Assembly: GCA_003240855.1 (NCBI GenBank)
Contig: QFNN01000044.1
Coordinates: 1-21,109, forward strand
Reading direction: 5' to 3'
Source: Sphingomonas sanxanigenens
Lineage (GTDB): Bacteria > Pseudomonadota > Alphaproteobacteria > Sphingomonadales > Sphingomonadaceae
Length of the DNA stretch: 21,109 nucleotides
Shown: positions 6,318-13,902 of the stretch, in pieces
How the letters are laid out: the number at the start of each line of letters is the position of its first letter
Numbering within the stretch: position 1 is the first letter of the stretch
Notes under the pieces: model-generated
Seen by the model: only the letters and a program-made list of their open reading frames with translations
Database searches by the model: none
Told to the model about the DNA's origin: nothing
Translations under genes and position numbers: made by a program

Positions 6318-7985
6318 ATGCGTCGTCCCTTCCCCCGATCGTTGCTGTGGTTCGTCGTCACCGGCGCGGTGATGCTGCTTCAGATGTTTCCGGTAACGGG
6401 CATCGTCCTGATGTTTGCGCTGGCGATGCTGTGGTCGATCGCCTTCATCAATCTCGGCATGATCGGCACCGCCTGGGAAGCGCTCACCGGGCGCGTCAGC
6501 CGCCTGTGGCTGATCCTCCCGCTCGCATTCTATGGCGGCTATTATGCCTTTGCCGTCAGCGATCATCTGATGCTCGCCCGGCTTCAGGCGCAGATTGATG
6601 CGGCCAATGCGCGCGTCCACATCCCCTTCGATCCCGCGAAGCAGGTGCTGGGCGTCGAGTCCAGAAGCGGGGGCGGCTTTGGCGGCCCCGCGCTGCTTCA
6701 GGATTATGGGCTGCCCGTCTTCTATCAGGCCAGCGCCGATCGCCCCGAAACCTATAGCGCGACGCGCATCGTCGACGCCGCAATCTGCGCCAGGGTGCGC
6801 AATACGCCGTCGTTCTCCGGCGCGGGCATCTGGAGTTTCGGGGTCATCGATCGCAACGGCGGCAAGCCAGGCGGGCTCGACAAGCGCTTCTGCCAGCTCA
6901 CCCAGCCCGAGCGCCCCTCCCTGCCCCTCGTCGCCGTCGCGTTGGAAGGGGAACGCACGCATGCCGCGACGCTCCCCGTGCGCGCAGTTACGACGCGCGT
7001 CACCATGCCCGACGGCGCGACTTATCAGGTGCGCGGCGGCACCGCATCGCCGTTGCGCTGGCTTCCCATGCCGGTGATGGGCTGCGGCCTGAATTCGGGC
7101 GCGCCAAGCTGGGATTGCGACGCCGGCTTCCTCCGCGCCAATTTCACGCGCCTCGTTTCGGGCCCCGATGTCGCAGCGCTTGCCGCTGCGCTGGGGCTCA
7201 AACGCGTCGCCCCCGAAAACCGGCGCGCGGCCGATCCCGCGACGGTCAACGATCTGATCGCCCGCGCCGAGGCCGACGCCCTCGCGCGCGACATCGCCGC
7301 CTTCGATCGCGTCGCCGTCGATCCGACCGCGAAGGTCGACAGCATTCCGTTCCGCGTCCTCGCCGCGCGGCCCGATGCGCTGGATCCGCGCGCGGACGCG
7401 ATCATGGCGGCGCTCGAACGCGCGGCGGCGGTCGAAAATCGCTATGCCGCGCGCGAGAATGGCCGCAATCTCGCCCGCCTGCTGACGCGGCTGCCGCCCG
7501 ATCGCTTTCGCGCCTTCGGCCCGCGCATCATCGCGCTCTACGCCCACGCCGATCCGGGCGAGAAGCCGCACTGGTTATGGGAATCGGACGATCTGGTCAA
7601 TCGCCTCGGCGACCTCGGCCCGGCCGCGCTGCCGCTGCTCACCCGCCCGGCTTTCGACCGCAACCCGCCGCGCCTCTGGTCGATTGAAGCTGCCTGCCGC
7701 CTCGGCCCGGCGGCGCAACCGCTTGCCACGCTGCTTTACAAGCAATGGGCGAAAACGCGCGATTTCGATCGCGACGAGCGCGCGCGCCTCTATGTCACGA
7801 TGCGTCGCATCGGCCTCGCTGTCCCGCCGCTGGCCCAGGACAAGCGCGGCCAGTTCGACAAGCTCCGCGAAAACTGGGCCGATATAACGCCCCGATCCCC
7901 ACCCCGCGTCTGCGCCGTCCGCGCGGAGGAACAGGCGCGGCGCGAGGAAAAATATTCCGGCAAGCGCAAAACCAACCTCGATTGA
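6318..7985 (+). CDS. Membrane-anchored protein of unknown family
   Basis: This gene of 555 codons encodes a protein I do not recognise. Residues 8-23, 25-50 and 62-80 are hydrophobic and probably span the inner membrane. A soluble region of about 470 residues follows. It contains scattered cysteines (for example CGLNSGAPSWDCD near 255-268) and a helical C-terminal half. Around 418-476 it reads LGDLGPAALPLLTRPAF...SIEAACRLGPAAQPLATLL, which resembles HEAT-like helical repeats. The tail is basic. The ATG at 6318 was chosen because the protein then starts with MRRPFPRS and goes straight into a membrane helix; the frame is open to 6036, but that part is antisense to the permease gene. Codon use is like its neighbours, so it looks native. 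Confidence 0.72.
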   Translation: MRRPFPRSLLWFVVTGAVMLLQMFPVTGIVLMFALAMLWSIAFINLGMIGTAWEALTGRVSRLWLILPLAFYGGYYAFAVSDHLMLARLQAQIDAANARVHIPFDPAKQVLGVESRSGGGFGGPALLQDYGLPVFYQASADRPETYSATRIVDAAICARVRNTPSFSGAGIWSFGVIDRNGGKPGGLDKRFCQLTQPERPSLPLVAVALEGERTHAATLPVRAVTTRVTMPDGATYQVRGGTASPLRWLPMPVMGCGLNSGAPSWDCDAGFLRANFTRLVSGPDVAALAAALGLKRVAPENRRAADPATVNDLIARAEADALARDIAAFDRVAVDPTAKVDSIPFRVLAARPDALDPRADAIMAALERAAAVENRYAARENGRNLARLLTRLPPDRFRAFGPRIIALYAHADPGEKPHWLWESDDLVNRLGDLGPAALPLLTRPAFDRNPPRLWSIEAACRLGPAAQPLATLLYKQWAKTRDFDRDERARLYVTMRRIGLAVPPLAQDKRGQFDKLRENWADITPRSPPRVCAVRAEEQARREEKYSGKRKTNLD

Positions 7986-8014
7986 GGCGTTAGCGGACCT
8001 GCTTCAGCAACGCC
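7986..8014 (+). terminator. Possible weak terminator hairpin after the unknown membrane gene
   Basis: GGCGTT (7986-7991) pairs with AACGCC (8009-8014), with a further GC/GC pair across a bulged A. It begins directly after the stop codon. No T-run follows, so this is a weak call. The rest of the 139-bp convergent gap holds no clear gene. Confidence 0.25.
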
Positions 8015-8124
8015 CTTCCGCCTGCACGCGCCGGACATTGTCGATGGCCGATCCGCAGACGAAGGCGCGAATATCCTCGCCGCCATCGCGCGTGGCGGGA
8101 TGCGCAAGGGCAACGCCCCATCGA

Positions 8125-9048
8125 TCAGACGACCGGCCCGCCCGTCCTGACCAGCGCGGCGATCAGCGCGCGCATCCTTTCTTCCGCCTCGGCGCTGAGC
8201 CGGACGAAGATACGGCGACGGTCGGCTGGATCGGCATGACGCTCCAGCAGGCCCTGCTCAGTCATCGCGGAGATCCAGCGGAGCGCGGTCGTTGCGGGCA
8301 CCGACGCGGCGATGCACAGGCTGGAAACGGCGACATCATGCCCCTCAAGCTGCGCCGCCGTCAGATCGAGCAACATGTCCCATGCCGGATCGGCGAACAG
8401 ATCGGCCGCGAAATACTGATCGCGCAGCCGCCGCGCACGAATGATTCCGCGCACCGTAGCCGCTGTAACCGGTCGTGGCGTATCGGCCGGCTGGGCGCGA
8501 TAGCCGCTCGCCGGCTCACCGACCATGTCGGGATGCGGGGGGATGGCGGCCAGCGCCTGGGCGATGCGGGCCACCTCGTCGCCAAGATCGCGGAGGCGGC
8601 GGACGGGATCGTCCTCGCCTTGCCGGGCGCGTTGGGCGCGGGCGCCGCTCCGCACACGGCCGATCACACGCACCAGCGCCTCCATATCCGAAGCGGCGGC
8701 GACATCGACCCCGCGCCGACCGATCGCGTCGGCCCAGCTATCGAGATCGGCGTCGGGCAAGGCGACAAGCAACGCGAAATCGCCCAGCGCCGCGCGGTCG
8801 AGCAGCATATCCGCAATGTCCAGGCGCGGCGGCGGCGCGCTCCATAGCAGCAGGTCGGCGGCGCCGGTCGAAGCCAGCGGATCGCTATCCCCCGGCGCGA
8901 TCCATTCAGCGGCGACATCGAGGGCGTCGAGCGCACCCGCCAGCACATGCCGGTGCCCGGCGTCCGCCACGCAAAGCGCGATCCGCGGCCGCGTCGCGAA
9001 GGGCCTGAAGCCTGGCCCGGATAGCTCGTTGCGTTCGGCGCTGCGCAT
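8125..9048 (-). CDS. MarR-like winged-helix regulator with N-terminal receiver-like domain
   Basis: This 307-residue protein is a probable DNA-binding regulator. Residues 222-305 form a MarR-like winged helix: helix-turn-helix around SVPATTALRWISAMTEQGLL (249-268), then a wing with DPADRRRIFVRL (273-284), typical of MarR proteins. Residues 21-132 look like an alternating beta/alpha domain (RIALCVADAG, ADLLLWSAPP, FALLVALPDAD, GVDVAAASDMEALVRVI) similar in layout to a CheY-like receiver. The position where a phosphorylated Asp would be expected reads LLLWSAPP, so it would not be phosphorylated. Residues 133-220 form a charged helical linker. The start has a good GGAG 8 bp upstream. Overlapping palindromes 54-73 bp upstream of the start suggest autoregulation. 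The ligand and targets are unknown. Confidence 0.75.
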   Translation of the reverse strand: MRSAERNELSGPGFRPFATRPRIALCVADAGHRHVLAGALDALDVAAEWIAPGDSDPLASTGAADLLLWSAPPPRLDIADMLLDRAALGDFALLVALPDADLDSWADAIGRRGVDVAAASDMEALVRVIGRVRSGARAQRARQGEDDPVRRLRDLGDEVARIAQALAAIPPHPDMVGEPASGYRAQPADTPRPVTAATVRGIIRARRLRDQYFAADLFADPAWDMLLDLTAAQLEGHDVAVSSLCIAASVPATTALRWISAMTEQGLLERHADPADRRRIFVRLSAEAEERMRALIAALVRTGGPVV

Positions 9049-9101
9049 CTCATCCGCTCCGGATTTATCATTCCCGCCGATCTGCGGCGGATCCTAAGCT
9101 A

Positions 9102-9121
9102 CTCCGAAACGGAGAGTTTCG
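9102..9121. promoter_or_regulatory. Overlapping palindromes upstream of the MarR-like gene
   Basis: CTCCG-AAA-CGGAG (9102-9114) overlaps CGAAAC-GGAGA-GTTTCG (9105-9121); both are exact inverted repeats. They lie 54-73 bp before the regulator's start codon, where an autoregulatory operator would be expected. The core CCGAAACGG recurs at 12410 and 16420. The rest of the 258-bp gap (9122-9288) shows no gene. Confidence 0.45.
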
Positions 9122-9288
9122 ACAATCAGACAGCCTTGTGGGCGCGGCTGGAAGCAGAGCCGCCGATCTGTCCGCACCCCAAACGGATCAACTCTCGCAT
9201 GCGCGCTGCGCCGCCACCGACATGCGCGCCCGCCGAGCCGACCGCACAATATATCCGAAATGGAGGCGATAGGCGCAAATCGACCGAC

Positions 9289-9304
9289 GCGGGCCGGCGC
9301 CCGC
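9289..9304 (-). terminator. Hairpin just after pntB
   Basis: GCGGGC and GCCCGC form a 6-bp stem with a 4-nt loop, starting 3 bp after the pntB stop codon. The following RNA (GUCGGUCGAUUUGC) has only three U residues together, so it may be a poor terminator or a 3'-end stabiliser. Confidence 0.35.
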
Positions 9305-9306
9305 CG

Positions 9307-10725
9307 CTATTCCATCGCCTTGACGATATCCTCCACCATCTTCTTGGCGTCGGCGAGCAGCATCATCGTGTTGTCGCGATAGAAAAGCTCGTTGTCGACG
9401 CCCGAATAGCCGACGCCCCCCATCGAGCGCTTCACGAACAGCACCGTCTTGGCCTTCTCCACGTCGAGCACGGGCATGCCGTAGATCGGCGAGCTCTTGT
9501 CGGTCTTGGCGGCCGGGTTGGTGACGTCGTTGGCGCCGATCACGAAAGCCACGTCGGTGCGCGCGAACTCGGAGTTGATATCCTCCAGCTCGAACACCTC
9601 GTCATAAGGCACATTCGCCTCGGCGAGCAGCACGTTCATATGGCCGGGCATCCGCCCCGCGACGGGATGGATGGCGTATTTCACCGTCACGCCGTGCGCC
9701 TTCAGCTTGTCTGCCATTTCGCGCACCGCATGCTGCGCCTGCGCCACCGCCATGCCATAACCCGGCACGATGATGACCTGTTCGGCCTGGCTCATCAGGA
9801 AGGCGGCGTCCTCGGCCGATCCGCGCTTCCATGGCCGGTCGATGTGCGCCGCGCCGCCGGCGGCGGCCGCGCTGCTGTCCGCGCCGAAGCCGCCCGCGAT
9901 CACGCTGATGAAGCTGCGGTTCATCGCCTTGCACATGATATAGCTGAGGATCGCGCCCGACGACCCGACGAGCGCGCCGGTGATGATCATCGCCGTATTG
10001 TGGAGCGTGAAGCCCATCGCCGCCGCCGCCCAGCCCGAATAGCTGTTGAGCATCGAGACGACGACAGGCATGTCCGCGCCGCCGATCGGGATGATCAGCA
10101 GGAAACCGATCAGGAAGCTCAGCAGCACGATCGCCCAAAACAGGGCCGGCGTGGCCCAGTGGAACAGCGAAACCAGCACGAGAATCGCCGCAAGCGTGCC
10201 GAGATTGATCATATGGCGCAGCGGCAGCAGGATCGGCGCGCCGCTCATATTGCCGTTGAGCTTGAGGAAGGCGATGATCGAGCCGGAAAAGGTGATTGCG
10301 CCAATCGCGACGCCCAGCCCCATTTCGATCCGGCTCTGCTTCAATATGTCCATCCCGCCGGGTTCGAGAATGCCGAACGCCTCGGGATTATAATAAGCGG
10401 CGATGCCGACGAGCACGGCGGCGAGGCCGACCAGCGAATGGAAGGCGGCAACGAGTTGCGGCATGGCCGTCATCGCGATCCGCCGCGCGGTGACGAAACC
10501 GATCGCGCCGCCGATCGCGATCGCGCCGATGATTTCGGGCAGGCTCGCTATCTGATGCGTGACGAGCGTGGTGCCCACCGCCAGAAGCATGCCGAACATA
10601 CCGTAACGATTGCCCTGCCGGCTCGACGCCGGGCTCGACAGCCCCCGAAGCGCAAGAATGAAGCAGACGCCCGCAACCAGATAGGCGAGCGCCACCCAGG
10701 GATTGACCGATACCCCCTCGTGCAT
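9307..10725 (-). CDS. pntB: NAD(P) transhydrogenase subunit beta
   Basis: PntB carries part of the proton channel and the NADP(H)-binding domain of the proton-translocating transhydrogenase, which makes NADPH from NADH using the proton gradient. This copy has 472 residues, near the usual 460-480. Residues 1-270 hold about nine membrane helices, with the family-typical SSRQGNRYGMFGM near the N-terminus. The C-terminal domain has PGYGMAVAQAQHAVREMA, then HPVAGRMPGHMNVLLAEA, then FVIGANDVTNPAA and VKRSMGGVGYSG, all hallmarks of the NADP-binding domain III. It follows pntAb by 3 bp, with an AAGGAG Shine-Dalgarno sequence inside the end of pntAb. It is the last gene of the operon. Confidence 0.97.
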   Translation of the reverse strand: MHEGVSVNPWVALAYLVAGVCFILALRGLSSPASSRQGNRYGMFGMLLAVGTTLVTHQIASLPEIIGAIAIGGAIGFVTARRIAMTAMPQLVAAFHSLVGLAAVLVGIAAYYNPEAFGILEPGGMDILKQSRIEMGLGVAIGAITFSGSIIAFLKLNGNMSGAPILLPLRHMINLGTLAAILVLVSLFHWATPALFWAIVLLSFLIGFLLIIPIGGADMPVVVSMLNSYSGWAAAAMGFTLHNTAMIITGALVGSSGAILSYIMCKAMNRSFISVIAGGFGADSSAAAAGGAAHIDRPWKRGSAEDAAFLMSQAEQVIIVPGYGMAVAQAQHAVREMADKLKAHGVTVKYAIHPVAGRMPGHMNVLLAEANVPYDEVFELEDINSEFARTDVAFVIGANDVTNPAAKTDKSSPIYGMPVLDVEKAKTVLFVKRSMGGVGYSGVDNELFYRDNTMMLLADAKKMVEDIVKAME

Positions 10726-10728
10726 CCC

Positions 10729-11010
10729 CTAGCGCTCCTTCTTCTTGTACATGGCGAGCATGCGCTCGGTGACCGCGAAGCCGCCGAAGATATTGACGCT
10801 GGCGAGCACCACGGCGCCCAGCCCCAGCCATTTGGCGATCGGCGATCCCGCCGCCGCAGCCGCCGTCAGCGCGCCGACGATGATGACCGATGAAATAGCG
10901 TTGGTCACCGCCATCAGCGGCGTGTGCAGCGCAGGCGTGACCGACCAGACGACATAATAGCCGACGAAGCAGGCCAGCACGAAAATCGAAAGGATCGAGA
11001 TGAAATCCAT
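10729..11010 (-). CDS. pntAB: NAD(P) transhydrogenase subunit alpha part 2
   Basis: This 93-residue membrane subunit supplies the transmembrane helices that are fused to the NAD-binding part in E. coli PntA but encoded separately in many alphaproteobacteria such as Rhodospirillum rubrum. Three hydrophobic helices are visible (about 4-24, 33-53, 58-78). The segment SVTPALHTPLMAVTNAISS is the family signature, and SVNIFGGFAVTERMLAMYKKK closes the protein. It starts 20 bp after pntAa behind a GGGGAG Shine-Dalgarno sequence and lies 3 bp before pntB. Confidence 0.96.
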   Translation of the reverse strand: MDFISILSIFVLACFVGYYVVWSVTPALHTPLMAVTNAISSVIIVGALTAAAAAGSPIAKWLGLGAVVLASVNIFGGFAVTERMLAMYKKKER

Positions 11011-11030
11011 TTTTGGCCGCTCCCCTAAGC

Positions 11031-12158
11031 TCAGCCCAATAGTCTTGCGCTGACGACCTTGCCGCCTTGCGTCAGCCGGATGGCCTGCGTGATCTCGTCA
11101 TCGTCGGGCAGCACGGGCCGCCCGGCTTCCTTGTCCCAGAAGGCGCTGAGGAAGTTGAACAGATTGCGCGCGAACAGCGCCGACGCGTCGGCGGCGAGGC
11201 GGCCGGCCATGTTGCGATGGCCGATGATCTTCACGCCATGTCTGACGACGATCTCGCCCGCGACCGAACCCTCGACATTGCCGCCCTGCTCGACCGCGAG
11301 ATCGACGATCACGCCGCCGGGGCGCATCGAGGCGATCTGCGCGTCGCTGATCAGGCGCGGCGCGGGCCGCCCCGGGATCAGCGCGGTGGTGATGACGATA
11401 TCCTGCCTGGCGATATGCGCGGAGACGAGCGCGGCCTGCGCCGCCTTATACTCGTCCGACATCTCGGTGGCGTAGCCGCCGCTGCCTTCGCCTTCGATGC
11501 CTTTGACGTCCTCGACGAAGATCGCCTTGGCGCCGAGGCTCTCGATCTGCTCCTTGGTCGCCGATCGCACGTCGGTCGCCGAAACCTGCGCGCCCAGCCG
11601 CCGCGCGGTGGCGATCGCCTGCAGCCCCGCGACGCCCACGCCCATGATGAAGGCGCGAGCGGCCGATACCGTGCCGGCCGCCGTCATCATCATCGGAAAG
11701 GCGCGGCCATATTCGGCCGCCGCGTCGATCACCGCCTTGTAACCGGCAAGGTTCGACTGCGACGACAAAATGTCCATCGACTGGGCGCGCGTGATGCGCG
11801 GCATGAACTCCATCGCCAGAGCATCGACGCCAAGCGCGGCATAAGCGTCCACCCGCGCCCGTTCGCCGAAGGGATTGAGCCCGGCGACGAGCCAGGCGCC
11901 CGGCTTCACGCCTTTCAGGCTTTCGGGCGTCGCGCCCTGCACGCCCAGCAGAATATCGGCTCCGTCCAGCGTCGCCGCCCGGTCGCCGATCGTCGCGCCG
12001 ACCGCCTGATAATCGGCATCGGCGATCGACGCGCCGAGCCCCGCCCCAGCCTCGACGGCAAGCGTTGCGCCCAGCGCTGCGAATTTCTTGACCGTCTCCG
12101 GCGTGGCCGCGACGCGCGGCTCGCCCGCTGCGGTTTCCTTGAGGACCGCGATCTTCAC
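11031..12158 (-). CDS. pntAA: NAD(P) transhydrogenase subunit alpha part 1 (NAD-binding)
   Basis: This 375-residue soluble subunit binds NAD(H) and passes hydride to the NADP domain of PntB. It opens with IAVLKETAAGEPRVAATPETV, as in the alanine dehydrogenase/PNT N-terminal domain. RAQSMDILSSQSNLAGYKAV (124-143) is the conserved membrane-near segment. GVGVAG (173-178) is the Rossmann glycine motif, with D196 as the expected ribose-binding acid. The mobile loop carries IARQDIVITTALIPGRPAP, including the RQD triad used in hydride transfer. The start codon is GTG at 12158, 7 bp after the cytochrome oxidase subunit IV stop. No strong Shine-Dalgarno sequence is visible, so translational coupling to that gene is likely. 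Confidence 0.96.
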   Translation of the reverse strand: MKIAVLKETAAGEPRVAATPETVKKFAALGATLAVEAGAGLGASIADADYQAVGATIGDRAATLDGADILLGVQGATPESLKGVKPGAWLVAGLNPFGERARVDAYAALGVDALAMEFMPRITRAQSMDILSSQSNLAGYKAVIDAAAEYGRAFPMMMTAAGTVSAARAFIMGVGVAGLQAIATARRLGAQVSATDVRSATKEQIESLGAKAIFVEDVKGIEGEGSGGYATEMSDEYKAAQAALVSAHIARQDIVITTALIPGRPAPRLISDAQIASMRPGGVIVDLAVEQGGNVEGSVAGEIVVRHGVKIIGHRNMAGRLAADASALFARNLFNFLSAFWDKEAGRPVLPDDDEITQAIRLTQGGKVVSARLLG

Positions 12159-12165
12159 GAGGCGA

Positions 12166-12291
12166 TCAGCGCGCGATGAGGAAGATAACGAGCGCGGCGA
12201 TGAGCGCGACGATCACCGTCCCCGTCTTGAGCCAGCCGACGAAACCGCGATAGGTTTCCTCATGCGCCTTGAAGTCGCTGCTCGCTGTCAT
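12166..12291 (-). CDS. aa3-type cytochrome c oxidase subunit IV (41 residues)
   Basis: This very small gene encodes 41 residues. A short soluble head (MTASSDFKAHEETYRGFVG) precedes a single transmembrane helix (TVIVALIAALVIFLIAR) that ends the protein. The pattern F-K-x-H-E-x-T-Y-x-G-F matches the bacterial aa3-type cytochrome c oxidase subunit IV family, a small accessory subunit known from Rhodobacter and Paracoccus oxidases. A strong Shine-Dalgarno sequence (GAGGAGAGGAAG) lies before the ATG at 12291. The gene sits 7 bp upstream of pntAa on the same strand and looks like the first gene of the transhydrogenase operon. No other oxidase gene is in the window. Confidence 0.88.
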   Translation of the reverse strand: MTASSDFKAHEETYRGFVGWLKTGTVIVALIAALVIFLIAR

Positions 12292-12407
12292 CCGCTTCCT
12301 CTCCTCTCAAGCGTCGGGCTACTTCGTAGCCAGCGCCTGCCCGGCCATCAAGCCTCATCGGCGTCGCGCTTAATCAGACCTTTACACTAGGGCGGCTAAT
12401 CCACCTG

Positions 12408-12425
12408 TTCCGAAACGGCACGGAA
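12408..12425. promoter_or_regulatory. Inverted repeat with CCGAAACGG core before the sigma-54 regulator gene
   Basis: TTCCG (12408-12412) and CGGAA (12421-12425) are inverted repeats 8 bp apart, and the core CCGAAACGG (12410-12418) is itself palindromic. The site ends 10 bp before the ATG at 12436, where binding would block expression. It shares the 10-mer TCCGAAACGG with the site upstream of the MarR-like gene. It lies in the 144-bp divergent gap that also holds the promoter of the oxidase/pnt operon. Confidence 0.35.
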
Positions 12426-12452
12426 ATGGGACAACATGGCACGGAACGGGAC
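12417..12452 (+). repeat. Imperfect direct repeat across the start codon of the sigma-54 regulator
   Basis: GGCACGGAAATGGGAC (12417-12432) is repeated as GGCACGGAACGGGAC (12438-12452), with one inserted base and one substitution. The two copies flank the start codon at 12436. They may reflect a small local duplication or a protein-binding pair. Confidence 0.4.
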
Positions 12453-13866
12453 GCGCCTGCTGCTTTTGGTTGACGACGAACCGGCCCAGCGGCGGCTGGT
12501 GTCGGCGATCGCGGCGCGCGCGGGATGGCGAACGGTGTTCGCGTCCGATGCGGAAGCAGCGATCGCAACCCTCGGCACGCAGGACGGGCTGTCGCTCGAC
12601 GCCATCCTGATCGATCATGCCGTGCCCGGCGGCGACCTGAGCGGATTGATCGAAGCGCTGCGCGAACGCCGCCCCGCGCTCCCGATCCTGACGCTGACCG
12701 CGCTCAACTCTGTGGCGATCGCGGTCGAGGCGATGCGCGCCGGCGCCACCGATTTCCTCGCCAAACCGATCGCGCCCGAACGCCTGCTCGCCGCGCTCGA
12801 AGCCGCGGTCAACAACGGCGCCTCGGGCGGCGAGCTTCGGCACCTGAGCGAAAAGATCACGGCCCCGCTCGGCTTCGACGAGATCGTCGGCGCCGCGCCG
12901 CGCTTTCGCGCCGCACTGGCCATCGCCGCGAAGGCCGCGCGCGCGCGCGTGCCCGTGCTGATCGAGGGCGAAAGCGGGACCGGCAAGGAGCTGGTCGCCG
13001 AGGCGATCCACGCCGCCAGCCCCCGCGCGCGCAAGCCGCTGATCGCGGTCAATTGCGGCGCAATTCCCGGCAACCTCGTGGAATCCGAACTGTTCGGGCA
13101 TGAACGCGGCGCTTTCACCGGCGCATTTGAACGCAAGATCGGGCGCTTTCAGGAAGCGGACGGCGGCACGCTGTTCCTCGACGAAGTCGCGGAGCTTCCG
13201 CTCGAAGCCCAGGTAAAATTGTTGCGCGTGCTCCAGTCTGGCGAGATCCAGCCGATCGGCGGCAGAATGATCCGCGATATCGACGTGCGCGTGATCGCCG
13301 CGACCAACAAGGTGCTGCTCGATGAGGTCGCCGCCGGTCGCTTCCGCGAAGATCTCTATTACCGGCTCAACGTCGTCCAGCTCGTCATCCCGCCGCTGCG
13401 CGATCGCAAGGGCGACATACCCGCGCTCGCCCGTCACCTGCTCGCGCGCGCCGCGCGCCAGCCGGGGCTGCGCGGCCTTGGCATTACCGACGACGCGCTG
13501 ACGCTGCTGATGAGCTATGACTGGCCGGGCAATGTCCGCCAGCTTCAGAACGCGCTCTTCCGCGCAGCCGTGCTGTGCGACGGCGATGCGCTGACCACCG
13601 AGGATTTTCCGCAGATCGCGCAGAAGTTCGGCGGCCTCCATGTCAGCACAGCGCCACAGCCCGCGCTGAACAGCGGCGGTTCGGGCGTCACCCTGTTCGA
13701 GTCCGATGGACATATGCGTTCGCTCGAAGCGATCGAGGCCGACGTGATCCGTCTCGCCATCGGCCATTATCGTGGTCGAATGACCGAGGTGGCGCGCCGA
13801 TTGGGCATCGGCCGCTCGACGCTTTACCGCAAGCTCGCCGAACTGGGCATCGACGCCGCCGCCTGA
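12436..13866 (+). CDS. Sigma-54-dependent response regulator, NtrC type
   Basis: This 476-residue activator has three domains. The receiver (about 6-125) keeps the acidic pair D13/D14, the phospho-acceptor D60 (AILID), T88 and K110, so it should be phosphorylated by a kinase. The AAA+ domain (about 147-385) has Walker A GESGTGKE (178-185), the sigma-54-contacting GAFTGA (225-230), Walker B GGTLFLDE (243-250), FREDLYYRLNV (303-313) and the sensor II segment WPGNVRQL (363-370). A Fis-type helix-turn-helix (about 449-472, MTEVARRLGIGRSTLYRKL) ends it. It can therefore open sigma-54 promoters. No histidine kinase is adjacent, so its signal is unknown. A GGGA precedes the ATG closely. A PrsR-like role in PEP-CTERM regulation is possible but unsupported here. 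Confidence 0.95.
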   Translation: MARNGTRLLLLVDDEPAQRRLVSAIAARAGWRTVFASDAEAAIATLGTQDGLSLDAILIDHAVPGGDLSGLIEALRERRPALPILTLTALNSVAIAVEAMRAGATDFLAKPIAPERLLAALEAAVNNGASGGELRHLSEKITAPLGFDEIVGAAPRFRAALAIAAKAARARVPVLIEGESGTGKELVAEAIHAASPRARKPLIAVNCGAIPGNLVESELFGHERGAFTGAFERKIGRFQEADGGTLFLDEVAELPLEAQVKLLRVLQSGEIQPIGGRMIRDIDVRVIAATNKVLLDEVAAGRFREDLYYRLNVVQLVIPPLRDRKGDIPALARHLLARAARQPGLRGLGITDDALTLLMSYDWPGNVRQLQNALFRAAVLCDGDALTTEDFPQIAQKFGGLHVSTAPQPALNSGGSGVTLFESDGHMRSLEAIEADVIRLAIGHYRGRMTEVARRLGIGRSTLYRKLAELGIDAAA

Positions 13867-13902
13867 CCTTCCCGCGCACGCGCTGCACGGTTAAGGGACG
13901 CC

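Noticed and set aside
6291..7571. Minus-strand frame opposite the unknown membrane protein
   Set aside because: It might have competed with an unrecognised gene, but its peptide is Arg/Asp-rich with no hydrophobic pattern, whereas the plus frame has membrane helices and a sensible start.
9136..10893. Long open frame on the plus strand opposite pntB and pntAb
   Set aside because: It is antisense to two certain transhydrogenase genes and its peptide is low-complexity, rich in Arg, His and Asp. This is typical of GC-rich shadow frames.
12437..12452. Possible sigma-54 promoter (TGGCACG) at the regulator's start
   Set aside because: The -24-like TGGCACG is there, but the GC element with TTGC at the right distance is missing, and it would lie inside the coding start.
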